DNA of 64,000 nt from Hyphomonadaceae bacterium (GCA_030697555.1 JAUYPV010000046.1:31526-95525); one strand, 5' to 3'; positions 24,560 to 34,283 are shown, counted from the stretch's first letter. Program-made: numbers and translations. Notes: generated by a model from the letters alone, not told the origin.

Positions 24560-25801
24560 ATGATCGAGAGATCGCGCGCTCGCTGGTTTGCTTTCGCCGC
24601 CGCCGTGCTGCTCTGCGGTTGCGCGGCGACTAGCAGCGACACCACCGCCCTGCCCATTGTGCCCGGCGTCCAGTCGCTCTTCCTGCTCTCCGGCGCGCAA
24701 TCGCGCTCGATCAGTCCGGAGAACCTCACCGGCGCCAAGGGCATGGGCGGGCGCACGACACTCGAAAACGGTAGCGCGAAAGCCGCGGCGCAGAATCTTG
24801 GGCTGGGCTGGAAGGTGAACCCCTATGTCCAGATCGCGCCAGGTTCGACCTTCGTCATGGGCGAGACCGACGGACCGGGGATCATCAATCACATCTGGAT
24901 GACGCTTGGCGGCACGGCGGAATACCGCTCGGCGATCCTACGTATCTACTGGGACGGCGAGACGACGCCGTCGGTCGAGGCGCCGGTCGGCGATTTCTTC
25001 GCATCGGGCTGGGGCAAGGGAAACGAGCCGCTGATCGATTCTTCCGTCGTGGCGGTGAACCCGGGCAGCGGCTTCAACAGCTACTGGCAGATGCCGTTCC
25101 GGAAGAAATTCCGGATGACGATGGAGAACCGCAGCGCAAAGCCGCTCACTATCTACTATCAGATCGACTATTCGCTGCAGGCCGTGCCGGCAAACGCTGC
25201 CTATTTCCATGCCCAGTTCCGCATGGTCGATCGTCTCAAGGCGAAGAACGTCTACACCATTCTCGATGGCGTGAAGGGCGAAGGGCATTATGTCGGAACG
25301 TATCTCGGCCACGGCGCCTTCAGCCCCGGCTGGTGGGGTGAAGGCGAGATCAAGTTCTATCTCGACGGCGACACCGATTTCCCGACCATCAATGGCACGG
25401 GCGAGGAAGACTATTTCCTGGGCTCGTACATCTATGTGAAGCGCGACGCCAAAGGCGTGCCGCACGAGATCAACTACTCGACCGCATACGCGGGGTTTTA
25501 CGCGGTAAAGCCGGTCGACTGGGCGACGGAATATTTCAAGCCCGACTTCGAGCGGCGCAATGGCCAATATCGCTGGCACATAATGGATCCCGTGCGCTTC
25601 GGCGAAGATCTGAAAGTCACCATCCAGAGCATTGGCTGGGATGGAGCAACGAACGAGAAAATCCTGGGCAACGGGACATACCTGCCGCTCGAGGATTACC
25701 TCGCCTCGGTGGCCTTCTGGTATCAGGCCGAACCGCACGCGCCCTTCCCCGCCCTGCCGGTGGACCAGGCAATGCAGCTCGCCCCGCCAAAAGGGCAATG
25801 A
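24560..25801 (+). CDS. DUF2961 / GH172-type lipoprotein
   Basis: A 413-residue exported protein. The signal peptide ends in lipobox LLCGC (Cys at about residue 21). The DUF2961 pattern is clear: GPGIINHIWMTLGG, ILRIYWDGETTPSVEAPVGDFF, YWQMPFRKKFRMTMENRS, FYLDGDTDFPTINGTGEEDYFLGSY and YRWHIMDPVRF. DUF2961 is now the core of glycoside hydrolase family 172 (arabinofuranosidase and difructose-anhydride-type activities), acting on sugars outside the cytoplasm. The Glu-Glu-Asp in GTGEEDYF is probably catalytic. It sits between hisA and hisF on the same strand with no functional link to histidine. Confidence 0.85.
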   Translation: MIERSRARWFAFAAAVLLCGCAATSSDTTALPIVPGVQSLFLLSGAQSRSISPENLTGAKGMGGRTTLENGSAKAAAQNLGLGWKVNPYVQIAPGSTFVMGETDGPGIINHIWMTLGGTAEYRSAILRIYWDGETTPSVEAPVGDFFASGWGKGNEPLIDSSVVAVNPGSGFNSYWQMPFRKKFRMTMENRSAKPLTIYYQIDYSLQAVPANAAYFHAQFRMVDRLKAKNVYTILDGVKGEGHYVGTYLGHGAFSPGWWGEGEIKFYLDGDTDFPTINGTGEEDYFLGSYIYVKRDAKGVPHEINYSTAYAGFYAVKPVDWATEYFKPDFERRNGQYRWHIMDPVRFGEDLKVTIQSIGWDGATNEKILGNGTYLPLEDYLASVAFWYQAEPHAPFPALPVDQAMQLAPPKGQ

Positions 25802-25845
25802 CGGCCGCCTGTTGACGCCTTTGGCAGGCGGCGTCACAGGAAAGC

Positions 25846-26619
25846 ATGCTGAAGGTCCGCATAATCCCGTGCCTCGACGTGAAGGACGGGCGCACCGTGA
25901 AGGGCGTCAACTTCGTCGACCTGCGCGATGCCGGCGATCCAGTAGCGCTGGCGCGGGCCTATGACGCGCAGGGGGCGGACGAGCTTTGCTTCCTCGACAT
26001 CACGGCGAGCCACGAGAAGCGCGGAACGATGATCGACGTGGTGGAGCGCACGGCGGACGCCTGCTTCATGCCGCTGACGGTGGGCGGCGGGGTGCGGACG
26101 CCGGAGGATATGGTGGCAATGCTGAAGGCGGGCGCCGACAAGGTGGCGATCAACACGGCCGCGGTGCTGGACCCGGCGATACTGACGGCGTGCGCGCGAA
26201 AAGTGGGCGCGCAGGCGGTGGTGATGGCGCTGGACGTGCGGCGCGAGGGGTCCGGCTGGGGCGTCTATACGCATGGCGGCCGCAAGAGCGCCGGCAAAGA
26301 CGCGATCCAGTTCGCAAAACGCGCGGCGGAGCTGGGTGCGGGCGAGATTCTGCTGACCTCAATGGACAGGGACGGCACCAGGGACGGCTATGACATCGAG
26401 CTTCTGCGCGCCGTGAGAGATGTCGTGCGCGTGCCGATCGTGGCCTCGGGCGGCGCAGGCAATGTGCAGCACATGGCCGAGGCGGTCATCAAGGGCCATG
26501 CTGACGCGGTGCTGGCGGCGTCTATCTTCCACTTCGGCGAGGCGACCATCGCCGACGCAAAGCGCGCACTGGAACAGGCCGGCGCGCCAGTGAGACCCAT
26601 AAGGGAGACCGTTCGATGA
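25846..26619 (+). CDS. hisF: Imidazole glycerol phosphate synthase, cyclase subunit
   Basis: A 257-residue TIM-barrel partner of HisH that makes imidazole glycerol phosphate and AICAR. Catalytic Asp11 lies in [18 protein letters not shown], and the second Asp in [28 protein letters not shown] is the C-terminal phosphate loop. The stop overlaps the hisE start (ATGA), so the two are translationally coupled. Confidence 0.97.
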   Translation: MLKVRIIPCLDVKDGRTVKGVNFVDLRDAGDPVALARAYDAQGADELCFLDITASHEKRGTMIDVVERTADACFMPLTVGGGVRTPEDMVAMLKAGADKVAINTAAVLDPAILTACARKVGAQAVVMALDVRREGSGWGVYTHGGRKSAGKDAIQFAKRAAELGAGEILLTSMDRDGTRDGYDIELLRAVRDVVRVPIVASGGAGNVQHMAEAVIKGHADAVLAASIFHFGEATIADAKRALEQAGAPVRPIRETVR

Positions 26620-26972
26620 CGCCGCAGCACGATCCGCTGGGTCCAGCGGCTTTCCTCGGCGAGGTGCTGAGCGAGCTGGCGAAGACGATCGATGCGCGGG
26701 CCGGCGCCGATCCCGAAACATCGTGGACGGCGACGCTGCTGGCGGGCGGCCCTGCCCTCACGGCCAAGAAGCTGGGCGAAGAAGGTGTCGAGGCGGCGCT
26801 GGCGGTCGCGCACCAGGGCGACAAGGAGGTTGCAAATGAGGCGGCTGATCTCATCTACCACCTTCTGGCGGCGCTACGCTCGCGTGGCGTATCGCTGGAT
26901 GCTGTCGCCAAAGTGCTGGAGCAGCGTCAGGGCAAGTCGGGAATCGAGGAAAAGGCGTCCCGAAAACCCTGA
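26616..26972 (+). CDS. hisE: Phosphoribosyl-ATP pyrophosphatase
   Basis: A 118-residue enzyme of the MazG-like alpha-helical NTP pyrophosphatase fold, removing pyrophosphate from PR-ATP in the second step of histidine synthesis. Signatures: [13 protein letters not shown] and [18 protein letters not shown], with the E-E-x-x-E / E-x-x-D metal ligands. It overlaps hisF by four bases. hisI is not fused and is not in the window. Confidence 0.94.
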   Translation: MTPQHDPLGPAAFLGEVLSELAKTIDARAGADPETSWTATLLAGGPALTAKKLGEEGVEAALAVAHQGDKEVANEAADLIYHLLAALRSRGVSLDAVAKVLEQRQGKSGIEEKASRKP

Positions 26973-27038
26973 CGTACGCGGCACGGCTGCCGTTTGCCCT
27001 CGCAAGTGCTAATCTGGACCTTTCCAAAGGAGGGTCGG

Positions 27039-28724
27039 ATGCGTTTCGCTCACCTTGCTGCAATCTCATTCATCGTTCCGCTCGTCGCGATCGCCTGCAC
27101 AAAGGCGCCCGAAACCGAAGCGGAGCTCGCCACCCGCGCGGGCGCGCCGCTGTTCACCGGCATGGGCAGCTATCACCGCGTGATCGACACAAGGGACCCC
27201 AACGCGCAACAGTATTTCGATCAGGGCATGGTGCTGGCCTTCGGCTTCAACCATGCCGAGGCGATCCGCTCTTTCCGGGCGGCGCAGAAGCTCGATCCCA
27301 CGTGCGCCATGTGTTTCTGGGGCGAGGCGCTGGCGACCGGGCCAAACATCAACGTCACCGCCAAGGGCAAGGCGATCATGTCGCCGGAGGAGCAGATCGC
27401 GGCGTTCAAGGCGCTGGAGGAGGCCGTCAGCCTGACCAATGGCAAACCTGACATCGAGCGCGACCTGATCAAGGCGCTCACCACCCGCTACTCGCCGCAA
27501 CCGGTCGACGATCGCACCTCGCTGGACGAGGCGTACGCGAAGGCGCTGGGCGAGCTGGTGACGAAATACCCCGACGATGACGACATAGCGGCGATGTATG
27601 CCGAGGCATGGATGAACACCATGCCATGGAACTACTGGTCTGATTCCACAACGCCGAGACCGGAGATCGCGCCCGTCATCGCCAAGCTGGAAGAAATCGT
27701 CGCACGCAGTCCCAAGCACCCGCTGGCGCTTCACCTTTATATCCACGCGATGGAGGCTTCGGCAGCGCCGGAGAAAGCCGAAGCCGCCGCCGACACGCTT
27801 TACACGCTCGTTCCAGGGTCGGGCCACCTGGTGCATATGCCCGCACACATCTTCTGGCGGGTCGGGCGCTACAACGATGCGGCGCAGGCCAATATCGAAG
27901 CCGCGAAGGTGGACGAAGAATACATCGCCGCCTGCAACGCGCAGGGCTTCTATCCGGCGATGTATTATCCGCACAACATCCACTTCCTGTGGGCCGCATC
28001 CTCGATGCAGGGCCAGAGCAAGGTGGCGATCGAGGCGGCGCGGAAAGTCGCGGCCAATGTGCGGCTGGAACAGATCGACCAGTTCCCGACGGTGGAGTTC
28101 TTCCACACCATCCCGCTGCTTTCGCTGGTGCAATTCGGGCATTGGGACGAAATCCTCGCCGAGCCGCAGCCTCGCGCCGACCTCGCCTTTTCCAATGCCA
28201 TCTGGCGCTATGCGCGCGGCGTGGCGCTGGCCAACAAGGGCGACATCAAGGGCGCCAAGGCCGAACAGGCGCTGCTTGTTCCGTTGAAAGCCAACGACAA
28301 GGTCATGAAGCTCGACGGCAGCGACTATCCTGCGAGCCAGCTTCTGGCGATCGCCGACAACCTCCTGCTCGGCGAGATCGCGCAGGCCTCAGGCGACACA
28401 GGAACGGCGGTTGCGCGCTTCACCGATGCGGTGGCGGGCCAGGACGCCCTGCCCTACACCGAACCGCCCTTCTGGTATTACCCGACGCGGCAATCACTGG
28501 GTGCGGCGCTGCTCAAAGCCAAAAAGGCGAAACAGGCCGAGGCGGTCTACCGCAAAGACCTTGAAACTTATCCGCACAATGGCTGGTCGACCTTTGGTCT
28601 GATCCAGGCGCTGGAAGCGCAAGGCAAGACCAAAGAGGCCGCCATGCAGCGCGAGCATTTCACGCCGATGTGGCAGTTCGCGGATGTGGAGCTGAAAGGC
28701 TCGCGGATTAGCGGGACGCCCTGA
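27039..28724 (+). CDS. TPR-repeat lipoprotein
   Basis: A 561-residue exported protein. The lipoprotein signal is MRFAHLAAISFIVPLVAIAC (Cys at residue 20). The mature protein is made of helical tetratricopeptide-like pairs (FDQGMVLAFGFNHAEAIRSFRAAQKLDPTC; ALHLYIHAMEASAAPEKAEAAADTL; PAHIFWRVGRYNDAAQANIEAAKVDEEY). His-rich stretches (SGHLVHMPAHIFW) recur between repeats, and this type is widespread but of unknown role. The start at 27039 is fixed by a strong ribosome-binding site (AAAGGAGGGTCGG-ATG). It overlaps the convergent Smr gene by 17 bases. Confidence 0.85.
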   Translation: MRFAHLAAISFIVPLVAIACTKAPETEAELATRAGAPLFTGMGSYHRVIDTRDPNAQQYFDQGMVLAFGFNHAEAIRSFRAAQKLDPTCAMCFWGEALATGPNINVTAKGKAIMSPEEQIAAFKALEEAVSLTNGKPDIERDLIKALTTRYSPQPVDDRTSLDEAYAKALGELVTKYPDDDDIAAMYAEAWMNTMPWNYWSDSTTPRPEIAPVIAKLEEIVARSPKHPLALHLYIHAMEASAAPEKAEAAADTLYTLVPGSGHLVHMPAHIFWRVGRYNDAAQANIEAAKVDEEYIAACNAQGFYPAMYYPHNIHFLWAASSMQGQSKVAIEAARKVAANVRLEQIDQFPTVEFFHTIPLLSLVQFGHWDEILAEPQPRADLAFSNAIWRYARGVALANKGDIKGAKAEQALLVPLKANDKVMKLDGSDYPASQLLAIADNLLLGEIAQASGDTGTAVARFTDAVAGQDALPYTEPPFWYYPTRQSLGAALLKAKKAKQAEAVYRKDLETYPHNGWSTFGLIQALEAQGKTKEAAMQREHFTPMWQFADVELKGSRISGTP

Positions 28725-29211
28725 GGAAGAGATAGGTCGCGCCCTCGCCGCCATGTCGCGGATGGGCGCGGGCATAGCCGGCGATCAGCGGGCGCAGGTC
28801 GGGATTGGCGATCCAGTCGTTGAAGCGGGCGCGCAGGACGCCCGCGCCCAGCCTGCCCTTCCCCGTGATCACCAGCACGCAGCGTGAACCGGCCGAGGCC
28901 TCGCGCCGGATGAAGGTGACCAGCTCGCGATGGGCGGTGTCCTGCGTGTGGCCGTGCAGGTCGAGGCGGGCGTCGATCTCGTTCTGGCCGCGGCGGATGC
29001 GCCGCTGGCCGGAGAGGTCTTCTGGAGGGCTGGGCTTGCGCGGCGCGATCTTCGTTTTTCGCAACGGGGTTTTCGGCGCCGCCGTCACGCCACTGGCGGC
29101 TGGCGCTTCATCTTCATCCGGCGCTTCAATCTTGCGCCCGGGCGCCAAACGCACGGTGCGGGCCACGCGACTCCACAGGCGACGTTCCTCGGATGAAAGG
29201 GGGCGACTCAT
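28708..29211 (-). CDS. Smr-domain protein
   Basis: A 167-residue protein with a basic Pro/Lys-rich N-terminal half (TPLRKTKIAPRKPSPPEDL) and a C-terminal Smr domain: LDLHGHT (LDxHG), VLVITGKGR (TGxG) and HGGEGATYLFLRA. Smr domains in MutS2 and stand-alone proteins are DNA/RNA nicking endonucleases. The usual companion of the Tim44-like gene in the alphaproteobacterial secB region, which supports the identification. It is transcribed in the same direction as the Tim44-like gene, 40 bases upstream. Confidence 0.88.
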   Translation of the reverse strand: MSRPLSSEERRLWSRVARTVRLAPGRKIEAPDEDEAPAASGVTAAPKTPLRKTKIAPRKPSPPEDLSGQRRIRRGQNEIDARLDLHGHTQDTAHRELVTFIRREASAGSRCVLVITGKGRLGAGVLRARFNDWIANPDLRPLIAGYARAHPRHGGEGATYLFLRASR

Positions 29212-29250
29212 GGGAGACCGGATAGCACAGGCCCGGTTACCAAGGCTTGC

Positions 29251-29868
29251 CTAGGAGGCGGTCGCGACCTCGTCGAGCACCCAGTTCGGGTTCTCGTTCT
29301 TGGTCGAACGCTTGAAGGTCCAGATCTCTTTCGCGATGCGCGTGTTCTCGCCGTCGGATAGATCGCTTTCGAACGAGACGGAGACGCGGGCGATGGCCTG
29401 CGCGTCGAGCGAAGCTTCGGCGATACGGGCCGACTTCAGGCGCACGAGACGCATCGGCTCGGTCTTGTCGGCTTCCCGTTCGGTGATCGCCTGACTGTAG
29501 ACTTCCATGACGTCGTCGTCGACCAGTGTACGGAGCGCATCGCGGTCGCCATCGGCGAAAGCGTTGACGATCAGCTCATAGGCCTTGCGGGCGCCCTTGG
29601 TGAAATCGTCCGGGGCGAACTGGGCATCGACATTGGCGATGGCTTCGAGGCCGGCGGCGGCCGGGCCGGTGAAGGCGGCGCGGATGCGCGGACGCTCATC
29701 GGTCTCGGCGGCAGCTTCCTCTTCCTGCGGCTCGGGCCGGCGGGCGACCGTCTCCCGGTTGACGCGCCGCGCAGGCTGTTCGGCGCCCGTCTTGGTGCCG
29801 AGAACCGCATAGAGTCGGGAGATCACGAAGACCGCAATCGCCGCCAGGATGATGAGTTCAATATTCAA
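29251..29868 (-). CDS. Tim44/TimA-like membrane-anchored protein
   Basis: A 205-residue protein with an N-terminal membrane anchor (IELIILAAIAVFVISRLYAVLG), a charged linker (RRPEPQEEEAAAETDERP) and a C-terminal Tim44-like domain: FAPDDFTKGARKAYELIVNAFADGDRDALRTLVDDDVMEVY. The domain resembles the mitochondrial import factor Tim44; bacterial members are inner-membrane proteins of uncertain role. It is divergent from secB, the standard alphaproteobacterial arrangement; the shared promoter region is 29869-30028. Confidence 0.88.
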   Translation of the reverse strand: MNIELIILAAIAVFVISRLYAVLGTKTGAEQPARRVNRETVARRPEPQEEEAAAETDERPRIRAAFTGPAAAGLEAIANVDAQFAPDDFTKGARKAYELIVNAFADGDRDALRTLVDDDVMEVYSQAITEREADKTEPMRLVRLKSARIAEASLDAQAIARVSVSFESDLSDGENTRIAKEIWTFKRSTKNENPNWVLDEVATAS

Positions 29869-30028
29869 GTAACGCCTTCAGGTATTTGGGCAGGACGAGG
29901 CAATGGCTTCCTCCCGTCTGTCCAATATAGACACAAAACTCGCGGAGTCAGCCCGCTGTTGCGAGTGTCGCGGTAGCGTGATAGCCGCGCAGCCTTCAAA
30001 CTATGACAATATCGGACCTGCAATTATC

Positions 30029-30529
30029 ATGACTGATGCCCCTTCCCCCGAGCAAAATGGTGCTGCAGCCGATGCTGCCGGGGCGCCGGTCATCCGGGTT
30101 CTTGCCCAGTATGTGAAAGACCTGTCATTCGAAAATCCGGGCCTTTTCACGAGCCAACAGGGCTCGAGCGCTCCGGAAATCGAGCTCGGCATCGATGTAA
30201 AGGTTGAGCCGGGCCCGGCGAAGGACTCGATCTTCGCGGTCGAGCTGAAGCTTTCCGCCCGCGCCAAGCGCCAGGAAACCGTCGTATTCATTGTCGAGCT
30301 TGTCTATGTCGGCGTCTTCCAGCTCCAGGAAGCGCGGCGCGAGGACATGGAACCGATCCTGCTGATCGAATGCCCGCGCCTGCTTTTCCCGTTCGCCCGC
30401 CGGATCATCGCCGATATCACGCGTGAAGGCGGCCATCCGCCATTGATGATCGACCCTATCGACTTTGTCGGGCTCTACCGCCAGCAGCGTCAGCGCGCCG
30501 ATGCGCAGCAGGCCGCCGGCCAAGCCTAG
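30029..30529 (+). CDS. secB: Protein-export chaperone SecB
   Basis: A 166-residue cytosolic chaperone that keeps preproteins unfolded and hands them to SecA. The SecB core is clear: VIRVLAQYVKDLSFENPGLF, then IDVKVEP...FAVELKLSARAKRQETVVFIVELVYVGVFQL and CPRLLFPFARRIIADITREGGHPPLMIDPIDFVGLYRQQ. I place the start at the ATG at 30029; an upstream frame to 29903 covers the divergent promoter. It is convergent with dnaQ, 16 bases apart. Confidence 0.96.
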   Translation: MTDAPSPEQNGAAADAAGAPVIRVLAQYVKDLSFENPGLFTSQQGSSAPEIELGIDVKVEPGPAKDSIFAVELKLSARAKRQETVVFIVELVYVGVFQLQEARREDMEPILLIECPRLLFPFARRIIADITREGGHPPLMIDPIDFVGLYRQQRQRADAQQAAGQA

Positions 30530-30545
30530 GTTTCAGGCCTGATTT

Positions 30546-31247
30546 TCAAGCTTGGCCGTATTTCTTCCAGATTGCCGCTTCGCCCAGCTCCGCCACGAAC
30601 GCGGCGTGCGCGGTCTGTTCCGTCGCGCTGATGCGTGGAGCGAGCGCTCGCGGGCGTTGCGCGCGCGGCGCCTGGATGGACTGAACCTGACCGGAACCGC
30701 CATTGGCCGAGGCGAAATCGAAGGCGCGCTCGCGCCCTCCCCTCAGCTCCAGATAGGCCATCGCGAGCAGTTGCGCGTCGAGCAGCGCGCCATGCAGCAC
30801 CCTGTTCTCGATCGATATGTTGAAACGCTTGCACACCGCATCGAGCGAGGCCGGCGAGCCGGGCCGGTGCTCACGCGCTAACACCAGCGTGTCGATGAAG
30901 CGCTCTTTGGCCAGCGGGGCGCGGCCGAGAAGCTCGAGTTCATAATTGAGGAAGCTGCGGTCGAATTCGGCGTTGTGGGCGACGACGGGGTCCTCGCCCA
31001 GGAACTCCATCAGCCGATCGACGACATCGGGATGCCCGAAACCGGGCTTGCCCCGCAGCGTCTCGTTGGTGATGCCGGTGATGCGGACGGTGGCTTCGGA
31101 TACGGGCCGGCCGGGATTGATGTAGATTTGGAATTCGCGGCCGGTCGGCAGATAGTTCACCAGCTCGATGCAGCCGACCTCTACGATACGGTCGCCCGAC
31201 TTGGGATCGAGGCCTGTGGTTTCTGTATCGAAGACGACTTCGCGCAT
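30546..31247 (-). CDS. dnaQ: DNA polymerase III epsilon subunit (proofreading exonuclease)
   Basis: A 233-residue DEDD 3'-5' exonuclease. Exo I is [12 protein letters not shown] (Asp7, Glu9), Exo [16 protein letters not shown] and Exo [20 protein letters not shown]. The C-terminal tail (IWKKYGQA) is the region that contacts the polymerase alpha subunit. I choose the ATG at 31247 since the longer frame only shadows coaE. Its 5' end overlaps the coaE 3' end by 67 bases, so dnaQ is probably coupled to coaE. Confidence 0.94.
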   Translation of the reverse strand: MREVVFDTETTGLDPKSGDRIVEVGCIELVNYLPTGREFQIYINPGRPVSEATVRITGITNETLRGKPGFGHPDVVDRLMEFLGEDPVVAHNAEFDRSFLNYELELLGRAPLAKERFIDTLVLAREHRPGSPASLDAVCKRFNISIENRVLHGALLDAQLLAMAYLELRGGRERAFDFASANGGSGQVQSIQAPRAQRPRALAPRISATEQTAHAAFVAELGEAAIWKKYGQA

Positions 31248-31870
31248 GATCCCGTAGTTCCGTTTGCGGCCCTGATGCGGGAGCGGAGCGCCTCCAGGAT
31301 CGCATCGACCTGCGCTTCGGCGTAGGGGAAGCCGAAACCCGTGTTGATGACGAAATCCGCGCGGCGGCGCTTGACCGAATCGGGCGTTTGCCGGGCGAGT
31401 ATCGCTTCGAACTCGGCTTCCGTCATCCCGCCGCGGGCGAGCACCCGCCGCCTCTGCACATCTTCCGGGGCGGTGACCACAGCAATCACATCGGCCCGCT
31501 TGTCGCCACCGGTTTCGAACAGGAGCGGGATATCCAACACCACGATGTCGACGCCATCGGCCTCGGCTTTTTCGAGAAAGGCGCGCTGGGCGCCGGCGAC
31601 GATGGGGTGGACGATGGACTCCAGTTTCTTCATCAGGTCCGGACTGCGTGAGACCTTTTCGCGCAGCTTGGCGCGGTCGACGCCGCCATCCTTGCCGATG
31701 ACCCCCGGGAACGACCATTCGAGCGGGGCGACCGCCTCACCGCCGGGACCGTAGGCTTTGTGGACCGCGGTATCGGCGTCATAGACCGGAACGCCGCGCG
31801 CGGCGAACAAGGCGGCCGTCGCCGACTTGCCCATCCCGATAGATCCTGTGAGTGCGAGCTTGATCATCAT
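31181..31870 (-). CDS. coaE: Dephospho-CoA kinase
   Basis: A 229-residue P-loop kinase making CoA from dephospho-CoA. The P-loop is [16 protein letters not shown], the CoA-binding aspartate lies in [14 protein letters not shown], and LVHP-like SIVHPIV and [11 protein letters not shown] are typical. The ATG at 31870 overlaps the aroE stop in ATGA. The last 22 residues or so ([20 protein letters not shown]) are not family-like and are encoded in the overlap with dnaQ, a 3' extension beyond the normal end. Confidence 0.94.
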   Translation of the reverse strand: MMIKLALTGSIGMGKSATAALFAARGVPVYDADTAVHKAYGPGGEAVAPLEWSFPGVIGKDGGVDRAKLREKVSRSPDLMKKLESIVHPIVAGAQRAFLEKAEADGVDIVVLDIPLLFETGGDKRADVIAVVTAPEDVQRRRVLARGGMTEAEFEAILARQTPDSVKRRRADFVINTGFGFPYAEAQVDAILEALRSRIRAANGTTGSCAKSSSIQKPQASIPSRATVS

Positions 31871-32790
31871 CGCCCGGCTGCAACCGCCGCCCGACATGCA
31901 TTGAGGGCGCCGTCTGTGTCGGGAGAAAGGCCGAACCAGATACGGAAAGCAGCGCCTGCCTGTCCCACCAGCATCCGCAATCCGTCATGGGCCGTCCAGC
32001 CGGCAGATGCAGCTGCGCTGAGCGTGGGTTCCGCCGCCTTGCCGTAGGACATGTCGAGGAAGGGCCGGCCCCTGCCCGCGGGCAAGGCCGGCAGACTCGC
32101 GCCGGCATGGCCGAGGCTCGCCGAGTTCACGACGATGGCAGCGTCTTCCGCGTATGCACCAAGCTGTGCCAGCTCTGCCGTCTCCGCATCGGGCGCAAGG
32201 TCTTTTGCAAGCGCCCGCGCATTGTCCTTCGACCGGTTGACGATGGTAAGCATCGCTCCAGCCCTCTCAAGATATAGGGCGGCTGCGCGCGCCGCCCCAC
32301 CCGCTCCGATCAGGACAACACGTTTTCCTTTCAGATCGTTTCCGATTGCAGCCTGAAGCGCATCGGAAAATCCAGCGACATCGGTGTTGTGCGCCGACCA
32401 ATCTAACCCGTTTTCGCGTGTGAGGGTGTTTGCAGCGCCGATCTGGCGCGCGTCGGGCGAAGCGCGCGCGGCTGCGGCGAGTGCGGCGAGCTTGTGCGGG
32501 AGAGTGATGTTGAGGCCAGAGAAACCGGTCAAGGCGAGTAAGCTAAAATCGATTCCAGGTTCGGACAGGACCGCGCTCTTGCTCGAAGGCTTAGCTTTCA
32601 GACCCGCGACGCCTTCACGCGCCAACGTCCGCAGATCGGCCGCTGCATCTTTCGTCTCCAAGTGAACGGCTACATAAACTGCATCAAGGCCAGCTTTGCG
32701 AATCCAGAGATTGTGGATCAACGGCGAGAGCGAATGCCCAACGGGATCTCCAACCACGCCATAAAGTTTCGTTGCTGGCGAGGTGCTCAC
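31867..32790 (-). CDS. aroE: Shikimate dehydrogenase
   Basis: A 307-residue NADP enzyme of the shikimate pathway. The substrate-binding start is [20 protein letters not shown], the catalytic Lys is in LNITLPHK and the Asp in AHNTDVAGF; the NADP motif is [15 protein letters not shown]. It is longer than usual owing to an insertion between residues 50 and 75 ([16 protein letters not shown]) ahead of the catalytic Lys. I prefer the GTG at 32790: it overlaps the maf stop in GTGA, the same coupling seen between ppsR and maf. An upstream ATG at 32820 is the alternative. Confidence 0.9.
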   Translation of the reverse strand: MSTSPATKLYGVVGDPVGHSLSPLIHNLWIRKAGLDAVYVAVHLETKDAAADLRTLAREGVAGLKAKPSSKSAVLSEPGIDFSLLALTGFSGLNITLPHKLAALAAAARASPDARQIGAANTLTRENGLDWSAHNTDVAGFSDALQAAIGNDLKGKRVVLIGAGGAARAAALYLERAGAMLTIVNRSKDNARALAKDLAPDAETAELAQLGAYAEDAAIVVNSASLGHAGASLPALPAGRGRPFLDMSYGKAAEPTLSAAASAGWTAHDGLRMLVGQAGAAFRIWFGLSPDTDGALNACRAAVAAGR

Positions 32791-33395
32791 GGCGCGAGTG
32801 TCCCGCGATCGCGCAGCCATTGCAGCAGCGGCAGCAGCGGCATGCCCATGATGGAGAAGAGGTCGCCATCGATGCGATCGAAGAGTTGCGCTCCCCTTCC
32901 CTCGATCTGGTAGCAGCCGACACTCTCGAATGCAGCGAGACCGATGGCGTCGAGATAGTCTTCCAGGAACTGGTCGGAGAAGTTGCGCATGCGCAGTCTT
33001 GGTTGCGCAAGGTGCCGCCAGACCGGCGCGCCTTCGACGCAGGCCACGATGGCGGATTGCAGGATGTGCGTCTTGCCGCGCAGGCGGGTAAGTACGTCGC
33101 GTGCGTCTTCCCGGGTCGAGACCTTGTCGAGGCCCTGGCCGTCGAGTTCGAGCATCTGGTCGCAGCCAAGCACGACGCCATTGTGGCTGATCGAAACCTT
33201 GAGAGCCTTGGTTTCAGCAAGCAGATCGGCCTGTTTAGCCACCGTTGCGCCTTCGGCGCGTAGCGACTCCTTGAGGGACTCCTCGTCAACGCCCGGGCCG
33301 ATCTGCGTGAAGTCGAGGCCGGCGGATTTCAGCACGGCCGCACGCGACTTGCTCTTTGATGCAAGGATGAGCCGGTGCTCGGGCGACACGATCAC
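32787..33395 (-). CDS. maf: Maf-family nucleotide pyrophosphatase
   Basis: A 202-residue Maf/HAM1-like NTP pyrophosphatase. The N-terminal strand is RLILASKSKSRAAVLKSAG, the catalytic region KALKVSISHNGVVLGCDQML, then TREDARDVLTRLRGKTH. The family usually has S-x-R-R after LAS; here it reads SKSR. The GTG at 33395 overlaps the ppsR stop in GTGA; the upstream frame to 33476 merely shadows ppsR. These enzymes remove modified nucleotides or act in septum control. Confidence 0.9.
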   Translation of the reverse strand: MIVSPEHRLILASKSKSRAAVLKSAGLDFTQIGPGVDEESLKESLRAEGATVAKQADLLAETKALKVSISHNGVVLGCDQMLELDGQGLDKVSTREDARDVLTRLRGKTHILQSAIVACVEGAPVWRHLAQPRLRMRNFSDQFLEDYLDAIGLAAFESVGCYQIEGRGAQLFDRIDGDLFSIMGMPLLPLLQWLRDRGTLAP

Positions 33396-34210
33396 CGCCC
33401 GTGTTCCTGGATGATGTTGAGGATCGCGGCGGCTGTTTCTTCCACCGAACGGCGGCTGACATCGATGGTGGGCCACTTCATGCGGACGAACAGGCGGTTG
33501 GCCTGCGTGAGTTCCTCCCTCACCGTTTCCTCGTCGGCGTAGGACGTATCGGCTTTCTCGTTGAGCGACAGCAGGCGCTGTCGGCGGATCTGCACCAGCC
33601 GGTCAGGCGAAACTTTCAACCCGACCACGAGCGGCGCATCGGGACCGGTAAGGATGTCCGGCACGTCGACGCCGGGCACCAGTGGCACGTTTGCGGCCTT
33701 GACGCCGCGGTTGCCGAGATAAACGCAGGTTGGCGTTTTCGACGTGCGGGAAACGCCGACGAGGACGACATCCGCCTCGCGCAGGTGTTCCGTGTGCTGG
33801 CCGTCATCGTGCTGGAGCGCGAAGTTGATGGTCTCGATCCGCGCGAAATATTCGGCATCCAGGTGATACTGGCCTGCGACCTTGTGCGCCGACTTGAGGC
33901 CGAGATAGCGGCTGAGCATGTTCACCGCGCTGTCGATTACCGGAAGTGTCGGGGAACCCAGCTCCCGGCAGCGCGCCTCCAGCCGGGCCCGCAGGCCCTC
34001 GTCCGTGATGGTGTAGAGCACCACACCGGGAGCGTTCTCGATTTCCATGAGCACGCGTTCGAGCTGCTTGGGCGAGCGCACCAGGTAATAGTTGTGTTCA
34101 AGTGGCGCAATGTTGTCGAATTGGGCCACGGCCGCCCGCATCACCGCGTTGAGCGTTTCGCCGGTCGAATCCGAGACCAGATGCACGTTGAAATAGGTCT
34201 CGAAGGTCAT
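33392..34210 (-). CDS. ppsR: PEP synthase/PPDK regulatory kinase-phosphotransferase (DUF299)
   Basis: A 272-residue bifunctional ADP-dependent kinase and Pi-dependent pyrophosphorylase that switches PEP synthetase or PPDK. The opening YFNVHLVSDSTGETLNAVMRA and the P-loop GVSRTSKTPTCVYLGNRG are diagnostic. I choose the ATG at 34210; a GTG at 34237 would add nine residues and neither has a good ribosome-binding site. In Caulobacter a DUF299 gene is the left border of the replication origin, with hemE on the right, and the same pair is found here. Confidence 0.92.
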   Translation of the reverse strand: MTFETYFNVHLVSDSTGETLNAVMRAAVAQFDNIAPLEHNYYLVRSPKQLERVLMEIENAPGVVLYTITDEGLRARLEARCRELGSPTLPVIDSAVNMLSRYLGLKSAHKVAGQYHLDAEYFARIETINFALQHDDGQHTEHLREADVVLVGVSRTSKTPTCVYLGNRGVKAANVPLVPGVDVPDILTGPDAPLVVGLKVSPDRLVQIRRQRLLSLNEKADTSYADEETVREELTQANRLFVRMKWPTIDVSRRSVEETAAAILNIIQEHGR

Positions 34211-34274
34211 TCCGGCGCTTTGGTTCGTGTCGTCCACACAGGGGACATTTCCCCCATAGCATCTGGGAGCGGTT

Positions 34275-34283
34275 TGTGGAAAA
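34275..34283 (-). promoter_or_regulatory. DnaA-box-like 9-mer in oriC
   Basis: TGTGGAAAA on the plus strand reads TTTTCCACA on the minus strand, one mismatch from the TTATCCACA consensus. A poorer match (TCGTCCACA, two mismatches) lies at 34230-34238. Confidence 0.55.
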
